In this document: positions 44,522-54,334 of the stretch, piece after piece
How the letters are laid out: every line of letters starts with the position of its first letter
How positions within the stretch are numbered: the first letter of the stretch is position 1
Source: Nonlabens sp. Hel1_33_55
Lineage (GTDB): Bacteria; Bacteroidota; Bacteroidia; Flavobacteriales; Flavobacteriaceae
Reading direction: 5' to 3'
Assembly (NCBI RefSeq): GCF_900101765.1
Contig: NZ_LT627735.1
Coordinates: 496,001-560,000 of the forward strand
DNA: 64,000 nucleotides
The notes under the pieces: generated by a model
What the model was told of the DNA's origin: nothing
What the model saw: the letters and a program-made list of their open reading frames with translations, nothing else
Database searches by the model: none
Translations under genes and position numbers: made by a program

Positions 44522-47500
44522 TTATCTTTTGAGTGAAAAGTTAGCGGAAAACTCTGTCCCATCAATTAGTGTTGCTTTAAACCAATAGTCTGTGGAAGGT
44601 AGCGGTTCTCCATTAAAAGTACCATCCCAACCTGGGCTAGTAGGTAACAACTGCTTGAGCAATTTGCCGTAGCGGTCAAATATATAGATGGTCGTATCTG
44701 GTTCAAACATTGCATTCACACCATCCAATTGCCAGAAATCATTAAATCCATCACCATTAGGCGTGAAAAATCTAGGATATCCAACGATACTGAAGGTTGC
44801 ACTGGTCTCACCACATCCATTTTTATCATTGACAAACACCGTGTAGAATCCTGGATCCAATTGTTCAAAAACAGGATTTTCCTGATAAGCTGCATTAGGA
44901 TCTATTCTAAATTCATAATCGCCCAAACCGCTTACCACAATAGTTGCAGATCCAAAAGTGCCACCATTTGCATTCACCACGTCAACCCGATCAATAGTTG
45001 CTGGCTCGCTAATCACTACCGTAACAACACGTTCATTGGTACAATTGTTAGAGTTCGAAACTACAACCGTGTAATCACCACCATCTCTAACATCAATGGC
45101 AAAAGTAGTTTCGCCAGTACTCCATTGATAGGTGTAATCTGCTGTGGCTCCTGGTAAAGGCCCAGCATCAATCGTCAACGGCTGCGGATCGTTTCCGCAA
45201 TATTCTTGATAATCAGTCGGTACTATTTGCGGCAATTCATTGACTCTTAACTCCACCTCACTGATTCCGAAACAATTACCATCAGGTGATTCTGCTCTGG
45301 CATAAATCACTTGAGAATTTGGAGTGGTGTTGGTGAATTGAGTAGAAAGTGCGTTACGTTCTGCTAGAGCATCAGTAGCGGTCAGGTAATAGTTGACTGT
45401 TACATCGCTAGGAGCATTTGTTAGAACCGCATTGTCAGCATTTGTTAACGTGAATGTATGCAGACCGTCTTCAATGCCATCGTCATCACATTGCTCCAAT
45501 AAAGCGTCCTGCGCATCACTGGCGCTTACTCTTAAAGTGACGTTTGCCGTGTTGAAGCAGCCTGTAGTTTGATTCGTTACACGAGCCACTATATTTTGAA
45601 CTGGAGTCAGGTTACGGTAGTCGTTACGATCCAGCGGATTATTATCATTATCAGCGTCGTTTTGATCGAGGTAATAAGTGACCGCTACATCGCTGGCATT
45701 GTTAGAAACGCTTTCGTCAAAACTGGAAAGATTAAAATTGGTCCTCTGATCTGGGACACCATCTTCATCACATTGAAATCCGGTGAAATCAATGGCATCT
45801 GGTCGTTCCTGAACGACTAGGTCAAAACTCGTAGTAGCCTCACAAGAGGTTTCGGCATTGTTTTCAACTCTGGCAAAAATGGTTTGCCTGAACGGAGTGG
45901 TATTGCGATAGGATAGTGGCAACGGATTTTGATCAAGGGCTGCATCATTAGAATTTAAATGATAAGAGATTGTAAAATCTGCTGCGTTTTGAGTGGCTAA
46001 GATACTAGCGCTTTGATCACTTAGATCAAAGGTTTCAAAGCCATCAAAATTGTCATCACATGCTTCTAAGTCTTCTACTGTGTTAGCCACTGGTTGGTCA
46101 TAAATATTAACTTGAAAAGATATTGTACTGTAACAATCGATATTAAATCTGTTATCAACCCGCGCGTATAATCGTTGTTGTGGAATATCTGTGGCGTATG
46201 GAACATTGATCTCATTCTCGCCAAAATCTGCATCTGATTGATTCCTGTAATAACTTACTAGGAAGCGTTGAGCGTCTTGACCTCCCAGAATTTCGGCTGT
46301 AGTTTCTATAAGATCAAAGGTTTCAAAACTATCCAGATTATCATCGCAAGCAAAAATATTTTCGGTTGGGTTTGCCGTTGGCGTATCAAAAATTTCTATC
46401 TGTTTGAAGAATTTTCTTTTAGTTCCCAAGAAATCCAATGTTAGTACGATATCATACACATCGGCTCTAGCATATTGAATTGTTGGAGTTAGTTGCGTTG
46501 AAGTATTTCCATCACCAAAATCCCATTCAACAGAGTTGGGAGCAGTATCCGTTTCAAATGAAAATAATGTATCATCTCCTTCACAAATATTCTCCACGTT
46601 GATACTGGCAAAGAAGGTTTGTATGAAAGGAGGCAATCCTTGACGTGATAATCTTCCCGCAAGCGGTATGGCGTCGTGCTGGTAATTTGCTCCAGCGCCC
46701 TTTACATCTGGATTATTTATCACCCCTAAAAATGGCTTACCATTTGGATAATTATCTGAAAGAGCAAAGTATATTTTACCATTCACTCCTAGTTGTAATG
46801 CACCTCGATAACCTAGTCCATCATAAATAGATAATCGACTGGCATTTATTTCAGTAATATTCGGTTTTTCAACATCAAACTGATAGATATTGGTTTGATG
46901 TGCTGAAGCTGGAGCGCCAGCACCAGCTCCATTAGTTGCAGAGATATAAAGAAATTGATTGTTAGGAGAAAACTCAACTCCGTATCCTTGTCTAAAATTT
47001 AGATCCAGAGCTCTTTCATTGCTTACTTCTCCAGTGACATCATTAAAATCGTAAAGATAGGTTCCTCTATCCATGTTAGCAGAAATCAGTTTAGTACCGT
47101 CTGAAGAAAATTTTAAATACCCACGACTTTCATCTCTAACAATTCGAGAAAATGTGTTTTCAACCGGAGAAGTCTCAACACCATTAGTAGTAACTTTGAA
47201 AGTATAAGTGGTATTAAAGCGAATACTACTATTTCCATCCTCATTTGCGTAACCGACTACAAAAATATCCTCATCATTATCAGCACTAATCGCTGCTATT
47301 TTTTCAGAACATAAACTGATGAGGTTTGGTGGATTATTAACATCCGTAGTGACTGCACCATTTCCAGAATCTAGTGTCATGTCTACCTCATAGTAATTCA
47401 TCCCATAGGCAGGTAAGGCAGGTACATTATTGAATGCGGCTGAACCATTTGAGACGGTGAATATATAATAGATATTTGGGTCGCCAGGCTTAGGAATTAT

Positions 47501-47809
47501 AATGCCACTTTGCGTGCTGGAAGGATTGCCTCGCAGATCATTGCCATTCTGCATGACTTCATGGTTACGATTGTAGACAGTGATTCCATCAGTATAAAAC
47601 AAAAGATTACCATCTGTATCTGAAATTGTAGAACAGCCTTCATCGGTTCTCAGACTACCATTTGTGAGCGGAGAAACTTGTCCTGTATCTGGGTCAAAGC
47701 GAATACCTGCATTATCTCCAAAATACCAGTTTGCAGCCTCTAACTGAGCATGTCCCAATTGAGTGGCAACCAAAAGCAAAACAAATAAAACAAAACGTGT
47801 TTTTAGCAT
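44522..47809 (-). CDS. T9SS type B secreted protein (1095 aa) with repeats
   Basis: Signal peptide 1-21 and an N-terminal region homologous to the neighbouring 684-aa protein (ANWYFGDNAGIRFDP and NRNHEVMQNG, versus SQWFFGENAGVDFRS and NRNHEIMVNG). A PKD-like domain (VEWDFGDGNTST) lies near 430. Four tandem repeats of about 85 residues follow (about 480-830), each with a CDD/CDE-D-x-x-D motif and an F-x-L-type strand. Then come an Ig-like module and the type B sorting domain beginning TPNGDGFNDFW. It is presumably exported through the type IX system and may be an adhesin. Its stop is 27 nt upstream of the 684-aa gene's start. Confidence 0.88.
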   Translation of the reverse strand: MLKTRFVLFVLLLVATQLGHAQLEAANWYFGDNAGIRFDPDTGQVSPLTNGSLRTDEGCSTISDTDGNLLFYTDGITVYNRNHEVMQNGNDLRGNPSSTQSGIIIPKPGDPNIYYIFTVSNGSAAFNNVPALPAYGMNYYEVDMTLDSGNGAVTTDVNNPPNLISLCSEKIAAISADNDEDIFVVGYANEDGNSSIRFNTTYTFKVTTNGVETSPVENTFSRIVRDESRGYLKFSSDGTKLISANMDRGTYLYDFNDVTGEVSNERALDLNFRQGYGVEFSPNNQFLYISATNGAGAGAPASAHQTNIYQFDVEKPNITEINASRLSIYDGLGYRGALQLGVNGKIYFALSDNYPNGKPFLGVINNPDVKGAGANYQHDAIPLAGRLSRQGLPPFIQTFFASINVENICEGDDTLFSFETDTAPNSVEWDFGDGNTSTQLTPTIQYARADVYDIVLTLDFLGTKRKFFKQIEIFDTPTANPTENIFACDDNLDSFETFDLIETTAEILGGQDAQRFLVSYYRNQSDADFGENEINVPYATDIPQQRLYARVDNRFNIDCYSTISFQVNIYDQPVANTVEDLEACDDNFDGFETFDLSDQSASILATQNAADFTISYHLNSNDAALDQNPLPLSYRNTTPFRQTIFARVENNAETSCEATTSFDLVVQERPDAIDFTGFQCDEDGVPDQRTNFNLSSFDESVSNNASDVAVTYYLDQNDADNDNNPLDRNDYRNLTPVQNIVARVTNQTTGCFNTANVTLRVSASDAQDALLEQCDDDGIEDGLHTFTLTNADNAVLTNAPSDVTVNYYLTATDALAERNALSTQFTNTTPNSQVIYARAESPDGNCFGISEVELRVNELPQIVPTDYQEYCGNDPQPLTIDAGPLPGATADYTYQWSTGETTFAIDVRDGGDYTVVVSNSNNCTNERVVTVVISEPATIDRVDVVNANGGTFGSATIVVSGLGDYEFRIDPNAAYQENPVFEQLDPGFYTVFVNDKNGCGETSATFSIVGYPRFFTPNGDGFNDFWQLDGVNAMFEPDTTIYIFDRYGKLLKQLLPTSPGWDGTFNGEPLPSTDYWFKATLIDGTEFSANFSLKR

Positions 47810-47832
47810 CTTGCTAAATTAAGGGATCTTAA

Positions 47833-48675
47833 TTACAAATCCCTGCGCTTGATCAACCAGAAAGACCAATAAATAAACAAACTACTCCAGATAATTACAG
47901 AGGCTACATCGATCCATTCTACAGCGTATTGAAAGGTGACGCCACCTTGCCCTAATTGATTGATTCCAGAATCAATTAAATCAATGCGTGTAAATGGTTG
48001 CTTGATCAAATTTGACATGGCATTTAGAGGAAGAATATGTTCCAACCATTCCAAAGAATTCCATTGGAAGTAATAATCCAATCCACGGGCAGCTAAATTT
48101 AAGAGGCTTTCGAAAATATACCAGACAAATACAAACCCTAGCGCAAAGGCGCTTCGCTTCAATAAGATACCTGCAAATAGACAAAAACAGAAAAACACCA
48201 AGTGGCTTAAGAAAAAGGCTCCCAAAAATTCCATATCAGAAAAAATGATCGCTATCTCGTTATAATCGGAATAGATTAGTCCTAAAACTAAGGATGCCAA
48301 AAACACGATAGCGGTAACTAAGATGGCTAGAACTAATACAAAATAGAATTTTGAAAGGACCAATTCCTTCTTACTAAGACCGTCGATCAAATTTTGTTTT
48401 ATAGTGCGATTACTGTACTCGCTAGCGGTAAGAGACACAATCACAATCGCAATAAAAATCTTTAGGTAGCTCGTAAAAAAAGTGCTAATGTGCCAAATGA
48501 TTGGAAAATTAAAAATGCCCAAATCTGACAGACTTCCAGAAAAACCATTGAAGTCAATTCGTATCATCCCACCGAACATCATCAACACAACGATCGTGAG
48601 ATAAATGATAGTCAACACTTTACTGCTGCGACTGTATCTAAATTTGTGAAATTCTATATCGAGTAATCGTAACAT
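47833..48675 (-). CDS. ABC-2 type transporter permease
   Basis: 280 residues with about six membrane helices and a C-terminal positively charged tail. It follows the ATP-binding gene by 12 nt, which supports a two-gene exporter. It is typical of ABC-2 permeases with an embedded sensor-like loop. The exported substrate is unknown. Confidence 0.85.
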   Translation of the reverse strand: MLRLLDIEFHKFRYSRSSKVLTIIYLTIVVLMMFGGMIRIDFNGFSGSLSDLGIFNFPIIWHISTFFTSYLKIFIAIVIVSLTASEYSNRTIKQNLIDGLSKKELVLSKFYFVLVLAILVTAIVFLASLVLGLIYSDYNEIAIIFSDMEFLGAFFLSHLVFFCFCLFAGILLKRSAFALGFVFVWYIFESLLNLAARGLDYYFQWNSLEWLEHILPLNAMSNLIKQPFTRIDLIDSGINQLGQGGVTFQYAVEWIDVASVIIWSSLFIYWSFWLIKRRDL

Positions 48676-48687
48676 TCTGCAGTTGGT

Positions 48688-49581
48688 TTAGTTGTTTGTT
48701 AATTCAATGAATTGATCCTCTAGACTTTGCTTTTTGAACATGAGTCGGCTTAAGACAATTCCTGAGTTGAATGCATCCTGATTAATTTTTGTGGTGTCGA
48801 CATCACTCAAAAGTTTTACTTCAAAACCATCAATGGTATCTTCAGTAGAGCCTGCATAGGATTGGGTTCTAAGGAAATTTGAAAGAGCTGAGCGATCTGT
48901 CGCATCAATCAAAATAGAACCAAAGTTTTTATTCATCTCTTCGACAGGACCGCAGTATAACATGGAACCTTTGCGCAGGACAATGACATGAGTACACACT
49001 TTTTCAACTTCATCAAGCAAATGCGAGGCCAACAAGATAGTGGTGCCTTGTGCAGCAATATGCTGTATAATATCACGGATCTTTCTGATTCCCTGTGGAT
49101 CCAAACCATTGGTAGGTTCGTCCAGGATTAATATTTCAGGATCGTTTAGCAATGCACTCGCAATGGCAAGACGCTGCTTCATTCCTAACGAATAAGTTTT
49201 AAAGGGACTACGCTTTCGCGAAAGCAAATCCACCAGCTCCAACTTTTCATCAATTTTGTCAGCAGAAATATTTTTGATCTTACAAACAAGTTTGAGATTT
49301 TGGACCGCATCCATACTGGGATAAAAATTAGGCCTTTCTATAATCGCCCCAATCTTTTTTAAAGCTTCATGATCGTTAGTGGAACCATCAAACCAAGAGT
49401 AGCTTCCAGACGTTGGGTTCACGACATTGAGCACCATTCCCAATGTGGTGGATTTACCACTACCATTAGGGCCTAAAATGCCATAGACATGGCCTTTTTC
49501 TATTTTGAAACTAACATTATCCACGGCCTTAAGTGCACCATAATGTTTTGAGAGCTGGTTAATGTCAAGGATTTTTTCCAC
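48688..49581 (-). CDS. ABC transporter ATP-binding protein
   Basis: 297 residues starting with GTG at 49581. Walker A GPNGSGKST is at 37-45, the signature SLGMKQ at 131-136 and Walker B ILILDE at 150-155. The C-terminal extension (about 220-297) is typical of drug- or bacteriocin-type exporters. A palindrome copy codes residues 120-124 (LSRKR), just before the signature motif. It pairs with the permease gene 12 nt downstream. Confidence 0.93.
   Translation of the reverse strand: MEKILDINQLSKHYGALKAVDNVSFKIEKGHVYGILGPNGSGKSTTLGMVLNVVNPTSGSYSWFDGSTNDHEALKKIGAIIERPNFYPSMDAVQNLKLVCKIKNISADKIDEKLELVDLLSRKRSPFKTYSLGMKQRLAIASALLNDPEILILDEPTNGLDPQGIRKIRDIIQHIAAQGTTILLASHLLDEVEKVCTHVIVLRKGSMLYCGPVEEMNKNFGSILIDATDRSALSNFLRTQSYAGSTEDTIDGFEVKLLSDVDTTKINQDAFNSGIVLSRLMFKKQSLEDQFIELTNN
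49212..49225. repeat. Iterated palindrome copy 15 (14 bp core)
   Basis: Inside the ABC ATPase gene, read as L-S-R-K-R at residues 120-124. Confidence 0.93.
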
Positions 49582-49638
49582 GGCTGGTCTTTTTGTTGTA
49601 TTATGAGACTAAATTAATTGCTAAATGTTACGATACTA

Positions 49639-50697
49639 ATGGATGAAGTTCTCGATGATAAATTATTGTCAAAAAAGAAACCAACGTTTCCAGTACATCA
49701 AAAACTAAAGGAATATCTCAAAAAATACAATAGAGAGTCCCAAATCACGGTCTCTTATGATGATTTGTTGAGGTTTCAAGGTGCGGTGACCGTTTATGAT
49801 CACAATGACGATGATACCTTATGGGTACGTTGCTATTATCCGGACCATGAAAGACAGCACATAGATCGTGATCTTAAACATATTTATGATGTACTGCATA
49901 GTGATGGTCGGGATCAGTCGCAGGAATTTTTAACTGTCGATGCCGTTGACTACTGCACCTTTGGCAATACTAAGCCGTTCCGCATCAAGATCCGGAACAT
50001 TCTGAATGATGGTCATACATACTTCTATGTAAAGAAAGCAGATTCTTCAAGAATCTACGGTCTGGAATTAGAACATCTTCTATCACCACACCGAATCAAT
50101 TTTTTAGTGAACGGAGATACGTTGATAGAAGAGCACATTGCAGGAATACCTGGTGATGAATTTATCGAAGATTATCTCGAGGCCTGTACGCATCAAGAAC
50201 GTACTCAAATTGCTAAGGAGTTTGTAAAATTTAATGAGCGTTGTTTGATACGTTTATTGGGTGATATGCGGGCTTACAATTATGTTATTATCCCAACACA
50301 TGATTTTGACAGAGTGAGTTATGCAATACGTGCTATCGATTTTGATCAGCAAAATTATGAAGGCAGGTTAAAAGTATATCGACCACAATTTTTCAAGGAA
50401 AATGTGCCTATGGTCATGAACGTAGCAGAGTGCCTCAAAAACGAAAGCATCGAGCAATATAAAAAAGAGGAACGGGCTCTAATTGCAAAACGTTTGATTA
50501 ACACGCAGTCTCGCTACAAAGCGTTACTTAGATGTATGCGTTCTGATGAATTAAGTACTCAAGATAAACTCAAGGAACTTAAAACCGAACTGCTAAATTT
50601 CACGGGTGATATAAAATTCAAAAATTGCCGAAATATGGGATCTGTGCTCAACACAGCGTTAGAATTTGTCAGACGTAATTATAACAATGATTATTGA
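49639..50697 (+). CDS. Conserved hypothetical protein (352 aa)
   Basis: Cytoplasmic, mixed alpha/beta, with no recognisable catalytic motif. I know similar lengths from Bacteroidota but no function. The ATG at 49639 is used; a TTG 21 nt upstream (49618) is also possible. It diverges from the ABC ATPase gene and ends directly against the stop of the NA37-like gene, with no bases between. Confidence 0.7.
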   Translation: MDEVLDDKLLSKKKPTFPVHQKLKEYLKKYNRESQITVSYDDLLRFQGAVTVYDHNDDDTLWVRCYYPDHERQHIDRDLKHIYDVLHSDGRDQSQEFLTVDAVDYCTFGNTKPFRIKIRNILNDGHTYFYVKKADSSRIYGLELEHLLSPHRINFLVNGDTLIEEHIAGIPGDEFIEDYLEACTHQERTQIAKEFVKFNERCLIRLLGDMRAYNYVIIPTHDFDRVSYAIRAIDFDQQNYEGRLKVYRPQFFKENVPMVMNVAECLKNESIEQYKKEERALIAKRLINTQSRYKALLRCMRSDELSTQDKLKELKTELLNFTGDIKFKNCRNMGSVLNTALEFVRRNYNNDY

Positions 50698-51756
50698 TTA
50701 CTTCTTTTCCTCACGGTTGAAGTAAACTAGGTAATAATACATCTGGCGTTCTTCATCCCAACCTTTCTCAATGAACTTTTCTGCACTGTCGCTGTTGGTG
50801 AAGTCCATTTTGATTTGCACGTGCGTGTCTAGATTAATAACACTTTTGATCCCCTTTCTGGCTGCGCTCACAGCAGTGTTCGAAATAGGAAAGTTGGAGA
50901 CGTCTTCGATGCTATATTTAGGCCCTTTTTCAACTTTGTAATGCTTGAATTCTGGGATGAGGTCAGGATTTTCAAACGTGTCGTTCAAAAATGCAGACTC
51001 TTCAAAATTGTCATTTTTCGCAAAGTGATTAACCGCGCGATTCATGAACATCACTTCTTCCTTTTTGTCTTCGGCGGGAAGGACTACATCTTTTGCAAAG
51101 TCCTGACAGAACTTGAGGTATTTCTTGGTAAAGAAATTCTCGTCCTCAAATACATCAACACCTAAGAAATCGTCTAGCCAATATTTAGCATCATAACGGT
51201 TTGAGTCTACAGATAATATTTTGAATCCGTTTTCCTGTTCTGTGTTGAAAATGATGGCTCCTTTGTCTAATTTGTTGAGGTTGACACCTTGTTTTAGGAG
51301 CATTTTGAGATCGGTTTCAGTTTCTTCAAATTGTAAAAAATCCTGTTTGATCTCGCTTTTAAAGATACCTATCGCGTCCACTTTGTTGTTGTCCAACATC
51401 AAGTTGGTCAAATGACATACGTATAACTCGCCGCTTCTTATGTGTGGATGAACGGACTGTTGATAGAGGTGTTTCGCAATCTTTTTAGAGTTGTCCAGTA
51501 AGCTTGCTGGAGTGGAGAATATCGCTTTCGCGAAAGCGAATAATTCATGAAATTCAAGGTCTTCTTCATGATGAAAACTATAATAAGCCTCTTCTTTTGA
51601 ACGGAACGGTTTCAAAAAATACTCCTTGAGCAGTGAGTGCATCTCATCATCCAGTGGCGTGCTATTGCTGGAAGTAAGCAACATCTCACCTTTGTTTTTG
51701 TTCCCAACGCGATGGATGGCGAGGTCTTCAATTCTGGTATTATATAGGTTGATCAT
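50698..51756 (-). CDS. Nucleoid-associated protein (NA37/YejK family)
   Basis: 352 residues. The pattern of this family is visible, e.g. IEDLAIHRVGNKNKGE near residues 9-24, VDAIGIFKSEIKQ near 126-138 and YWLDDFLGVD near 192-201. Relatives coat or bind the nucleoid, though their exact role is unclear. It shares tail-to-tail stops with the gene at 49639. A palindrome near residue 75 reads A-F-A-K-A. Spaced 6 nt after the gene starting at 52275. Confidence 0.8.
   Translation of the reverse strand: MINLYNTRIEDLAIHRVGNKNKGEMLLTSSNSTPLDDEMHSLLKEYFLKPFRSKEEAYYSFHHEEDLEFHELFAFAKAIFSTPASLLDNSKKIAKHLYQQSVHPHIRSGELYVCHLTNLMLDNNKVDAIGIFKSEIKQDFLQFEETETDLKMLLKQGVNLNKLDKGAIIFNTEQENGFKILSVDSNRYDAKYWLDDFLGVDVFEDENFFTKKYLKFCQDFAKDVVLPAEDKKEEVMFMNRAVNHFAKNDNFEESAFLNDTFENPDLIPEFKHYKVEKGPKYSIEDVSNFPISNTAVSAARKGIKSVINLDTHVQIKMDFTNSDSAEKFIEKGWDEERQMYYYLVYFNREEKK
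51522..51539. repeat. Iterated palindrome copy 16 (18 bp perfect)
   Basis: Inside the NA37-like gene, read as A-F-A-K-A. Confidence 0.95.
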
Positions 51757-51762
51757 GTGTTT

Positions 51763-52275
51763 TTAGTAAAACTCGTTATCGTCATAGTCCTCATAGAACT
51801 CCTCGTCATCGCCGTACTCGTCATCGTCCTCATCTTCTGCAAATCGAGGATCTGCCTCAAATTCTGGATCTGGTGGCGAGTCTGGTAATGTTCCCATTTC
51901 AAAAATAACTTGCGGGTAGGCAGTGCCATCCACAGGACCGGCAACATCTGCAAGTTCCAACATGAACGTCCACATATTCAAGAAGTCATAGATATAGATC
52001 AATCTGGTGTTGCTCTTATCCATGACCTGGCTCAAGTCAGTATCCTGCATTTTCTTTAAAGGTGCCGCACCTTCACTCATATCAAAAAGGCAATATTCCT
52101 CGCCTTGATTCCAGTCTTCATCACTGGTATAGAAACTTGCCATCTCATCACCTTGCAGTTGAAATGATTGTGTAATCACATTATGCAGGTCTTCTAGATT
52201 AGCGTTATCTTCAATTTCAATGTCTCTAAAAACGTCTTCTGTAGCATTCAGAATAGCTCTTAATCTATAAATCAT
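51763..52275 (-). CDS. pRiA4b ORF-3 / IS1096 passenger-like protein
   Basis: 170 residues. The fold family is recognised by its N-terminal MIYRLRAILNATEDVFRDIEI, the region LHNVITQSF near 30-38 and LIYIYDFLNMWTFMLEL near 91-107. The C-terminus is a long Asp/Glu/Tyr tail (about 140-170), extremely acidic. The name comes from passenger genes of mobile elements, but the family is mostly chromosomal and there is no transposase here. It lies 6 nt upstream of the NA37-like gene, so the two are probably co-transcribed. Confidence 0.8.
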   Translation of the reverse strand: MIYRLRAILNATEDVFRDIEIEDNANLEDLHNVITQSFQLQGDEMASFYTSDEDWNQGEEYCLFDMSEGAAPLKKMQDTDLSQVMDKSNTRLIYIYDFLNMWTFMLELADVAGPVDGTAYPQVIFEMGTLPDSPPDPEFEADPRFAEDEDDDEYGDDEEFYEDYDDNEFY

Positions 52276-52466
52276 AAACCTAGATTTTAAGGGAGCGCAA
52301 AGATAAGATTTTAAGGCTTTCTAAGTAGTTAAAGAATCAAGAGTCCCGATCAATATTCAAGAAAATATGATCCGGATTTTGGTATCTCAATATAGATCTG
52401 ACAGGAAAACTAAAAAATCTTATTTGACCAAGAGCGAAAAACACTCAATAACCCACGCTTACTTTT

Positions 52467-53504
52467 TCAGCTCTCGATTCTAGCAGACCGCAATCGCATC
52501 CAAATATAGAATTGTAATCCTAAAATAAGCGACGCCACAACTAAGTGAATAGGTTGGGAAGCGAGCGTAAAATCAAAATAGTTCATGATGATTCCACTGG
52601 TTATGGTAAGAACCAGCAACAACCCCAGTATAGAATAGGAGCGCAGTGGATGATGCCATTTCATGATTGTTATATAGAAAAACCAAGCATGCAATAACAA
52701 AAGCACGATTGAAAAACTGCGGTGAATAAAAAAAATCCACGGACCGTTTTCCAACCATTCAGAACTCAAGGGATAACCAAATAAATCCACCTGATGATCA
52801 ATGAACTGTCTTACCTGCGTTCCCATGGCAACTTGTACTAGGGTTAGAATGATAATGCCTAGAGCTACTTTGCTTAATCTACCATCATTACGGTATTTAG
52901 TATTTGCGGGCAATACTTCATAAAGCAAATAAATGAGCAGACCAACAATGAGTAATGCTACGATCATGTGAATGGTAATCAATACTGGAGAAAGCAAAGT
53001 ATCTACCACGATCTTTCCTATTACAGCCTGTATCAACATCGCCAGCAAGGCGACCACGGTCAAGATGGTGAGTTTAGGTCTAGTTCTTATAAATTGGAGC
53101 GATAGAACCGCAGCAATTAATACCACCAAACCACCCAAGGCACCTATCAGTCGATTAATATATTCTGTCCATGTATGGAATTTGTTGAATACGGCATAAT
53201 CATGTTTGGTGTACGGTTCCCAATTCGTTTCAGAATAAGTATCTGTGGTGAAAAAGTTTTCTTTGGCGACTCTAAGTTCTTCATCGACGATGATGACCAT
53301 TCCTTTTTTGTAAGATGTATTAACGCTGAATTCCAGCTCCGCTTCCTCAGTAGGTGGTATCCAGTAGCCGAAACATTTGGGCCAGTCTGGACAACCCATA
53401 CCACTACCAGTCATACGTACCACAGCACCAGCAATGATGATGAGGTAAATGACTAGGATGCTCAAGCGCAGCCAGCGACGGTAGTTTTTTGTTGTAAAAA
53501 TCAT
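52467..53504 (-). CDS. ctaA: Heme A synthase (COX15/CtaA family)
   Basis: 345 residues, about eight membrane helices. Conserved elements are RMTGSGMGCPDWPKCFG near 30-46, HTWTEYINRLIGALGG near 110-125 and later His-containing helices (ITIHMIVALL, FIHRSFSIVLLLLHAWF, QPIHLVVASLILG). It converts heme O to heme A for cytochrome oxidase, using bis-His heme ligation in the membrane. A 190-nt region beyond its stop, shared with the gene starting at 52275, holds nothing recognisable. Confidence 0.92.
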   Translation of the reverse strand: MIFTTKNYRRWLRLSILVIYLIIIAGAVVRMTGSGMGCPDWPKCFGYWIPPTEEAELEFSVNTSYKKGMVIIVDEELRVAKENFFTTDTYSETNWEPYTKHDYAVFNKFHTWTEYINRLIGALGGLVVLIAAVLSLQFIRTRPKLTILTVVALLAMLIQAVIGKIVVDTLLSPVLITIHMIVALLIVGLLIYLLYEVLPANTKYRNDGRLSKVALGIIILTLVQVAMGTQVRQFIDHQVDLFGYPLSSEWLENGPWIFFIHRSFSIVLLLLHAWFFYITIMKWHHPLRSYSILGLLLVLTITSGIIMNYFDFTLASQPIHLVVASLILGLQFYIWMRLRSARIES

Positions 53505-53603
53505 TCTTGGGTCACAACTTAATTAAATCTCGATCTTAATGATCATTTCCAAATCTCAAAGGTCACAGCGCTTCAAATCTCAAAACCCAAATTGCCAATT
53601 TTT

Positions 53604-53620
53604 GATTTGCTGCGCAAATC
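53604..53620. other. Short hairpin upstream of ctaA
   Basis: GATTTGC-TGC-GCAAATC, a perfect 7-bp stem with 3-nt loop in the 166-nt gap before ctaA. There is no T-run, so it is not a standard terminator. Confidence 0.35.
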
Positions 53621-53670
53621 GTGATGCCGATTTCAAGTTCCAAATTTCAGATTTGAATTTTAAGTTAGTT

Positions 53671-54312
53671 CTAAGCCACATTTTTATCCGTTTTGTTTTT
53701 GCTTTTTAATTTGAACCTATTTTGCACTATGGTGTACGCAAATCCTAAAATATTCAAAATAGCTATTACTTGAAAAGTATAGCTGTATTCCCAATTTTCT
53801 GGTTCATATTCTCCTCTAAATTTCAAATCTGTTAAGGATATAGAATAAGTCAAAATAGCAACAATCAAACTAAATAAAAGAAATAATATTCTATCTCTTT
53901 TGAGTTTCCACAAAACAAAAGACTGGCAAAATAGTAGCATCGAAAAAGCAATTACAGCTATCCCTAAAAAAATGGCAGATTTAAAATCACTAAAAAAAGA
54001 TGTTAATCCCATTATTAAAATTGCAACCGATATAAGAATAAGGCTCATTTTTCTATCATTCTTACTCAACAACGCAGGTAAATGATAGATAACTCCAAAT
54101 AATGCTATTATACCAAGTAATGCATTCATTAAATATGCACCACCAGTAGCAATTCCCATTTTATCATCTCTTGCAATAGTAATAGTTACGAACATTAGAA
54201 AATAGAATGTAAACATTAGAAGCAAGGTGAAAAAACCGATATAATTTAATTTCCTTTTTTGGCTCATTTTACAAGTTTCTGCATTTGTAATGTTTTCAGT
54301 AAGTTTTTTCAC
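53671..54312 (-). CDS. Hypothetical multi-pass membrane protein (213 aa)
   Basis: About six membrane helices, with basic ends. I recognise no family. It is AT-richer than its neighbours and lies between ctaA and miaE without clear functional links. It starts 22 nt after the miaE stop, so it may be transcribed with miaE. Confidence 0.65.
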   Translation of the reverse strand: MKKLTENITNAETCKMSQKRKLNYIGFFTLLLMFTFYFLMFVTITIARDDKMGIATGGAYLMNALLGIIALFGVIYHLPALLSKNDRKMSLILISVAILIMGLTSFFSDFKSAIFLGIAVIAFSMLLFCQSFVLWKLKRDRILFLLFSLIVAILTYSISLTDLKFRGEYEPENWEYSYTFQVIAILNILGFAYTIVQNRFKLKSKNKTDKNVA

Positions 54313-54334
54313 AGCTTAAAGATTCACAAACTCA

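Noticed and set aside
51763..52275. Insertion sequence, based on the IS1096 passenger-like name
   Set aside because: There is no transposase, terminal inverted repeat or target duplication; the name is historical.
53671..54312. AT-rich membrane protein gene as part of a mobile island
   Set aside because: Only modest AT bias, no repeats or mobility genes; it probably follows miaE in one transcript.
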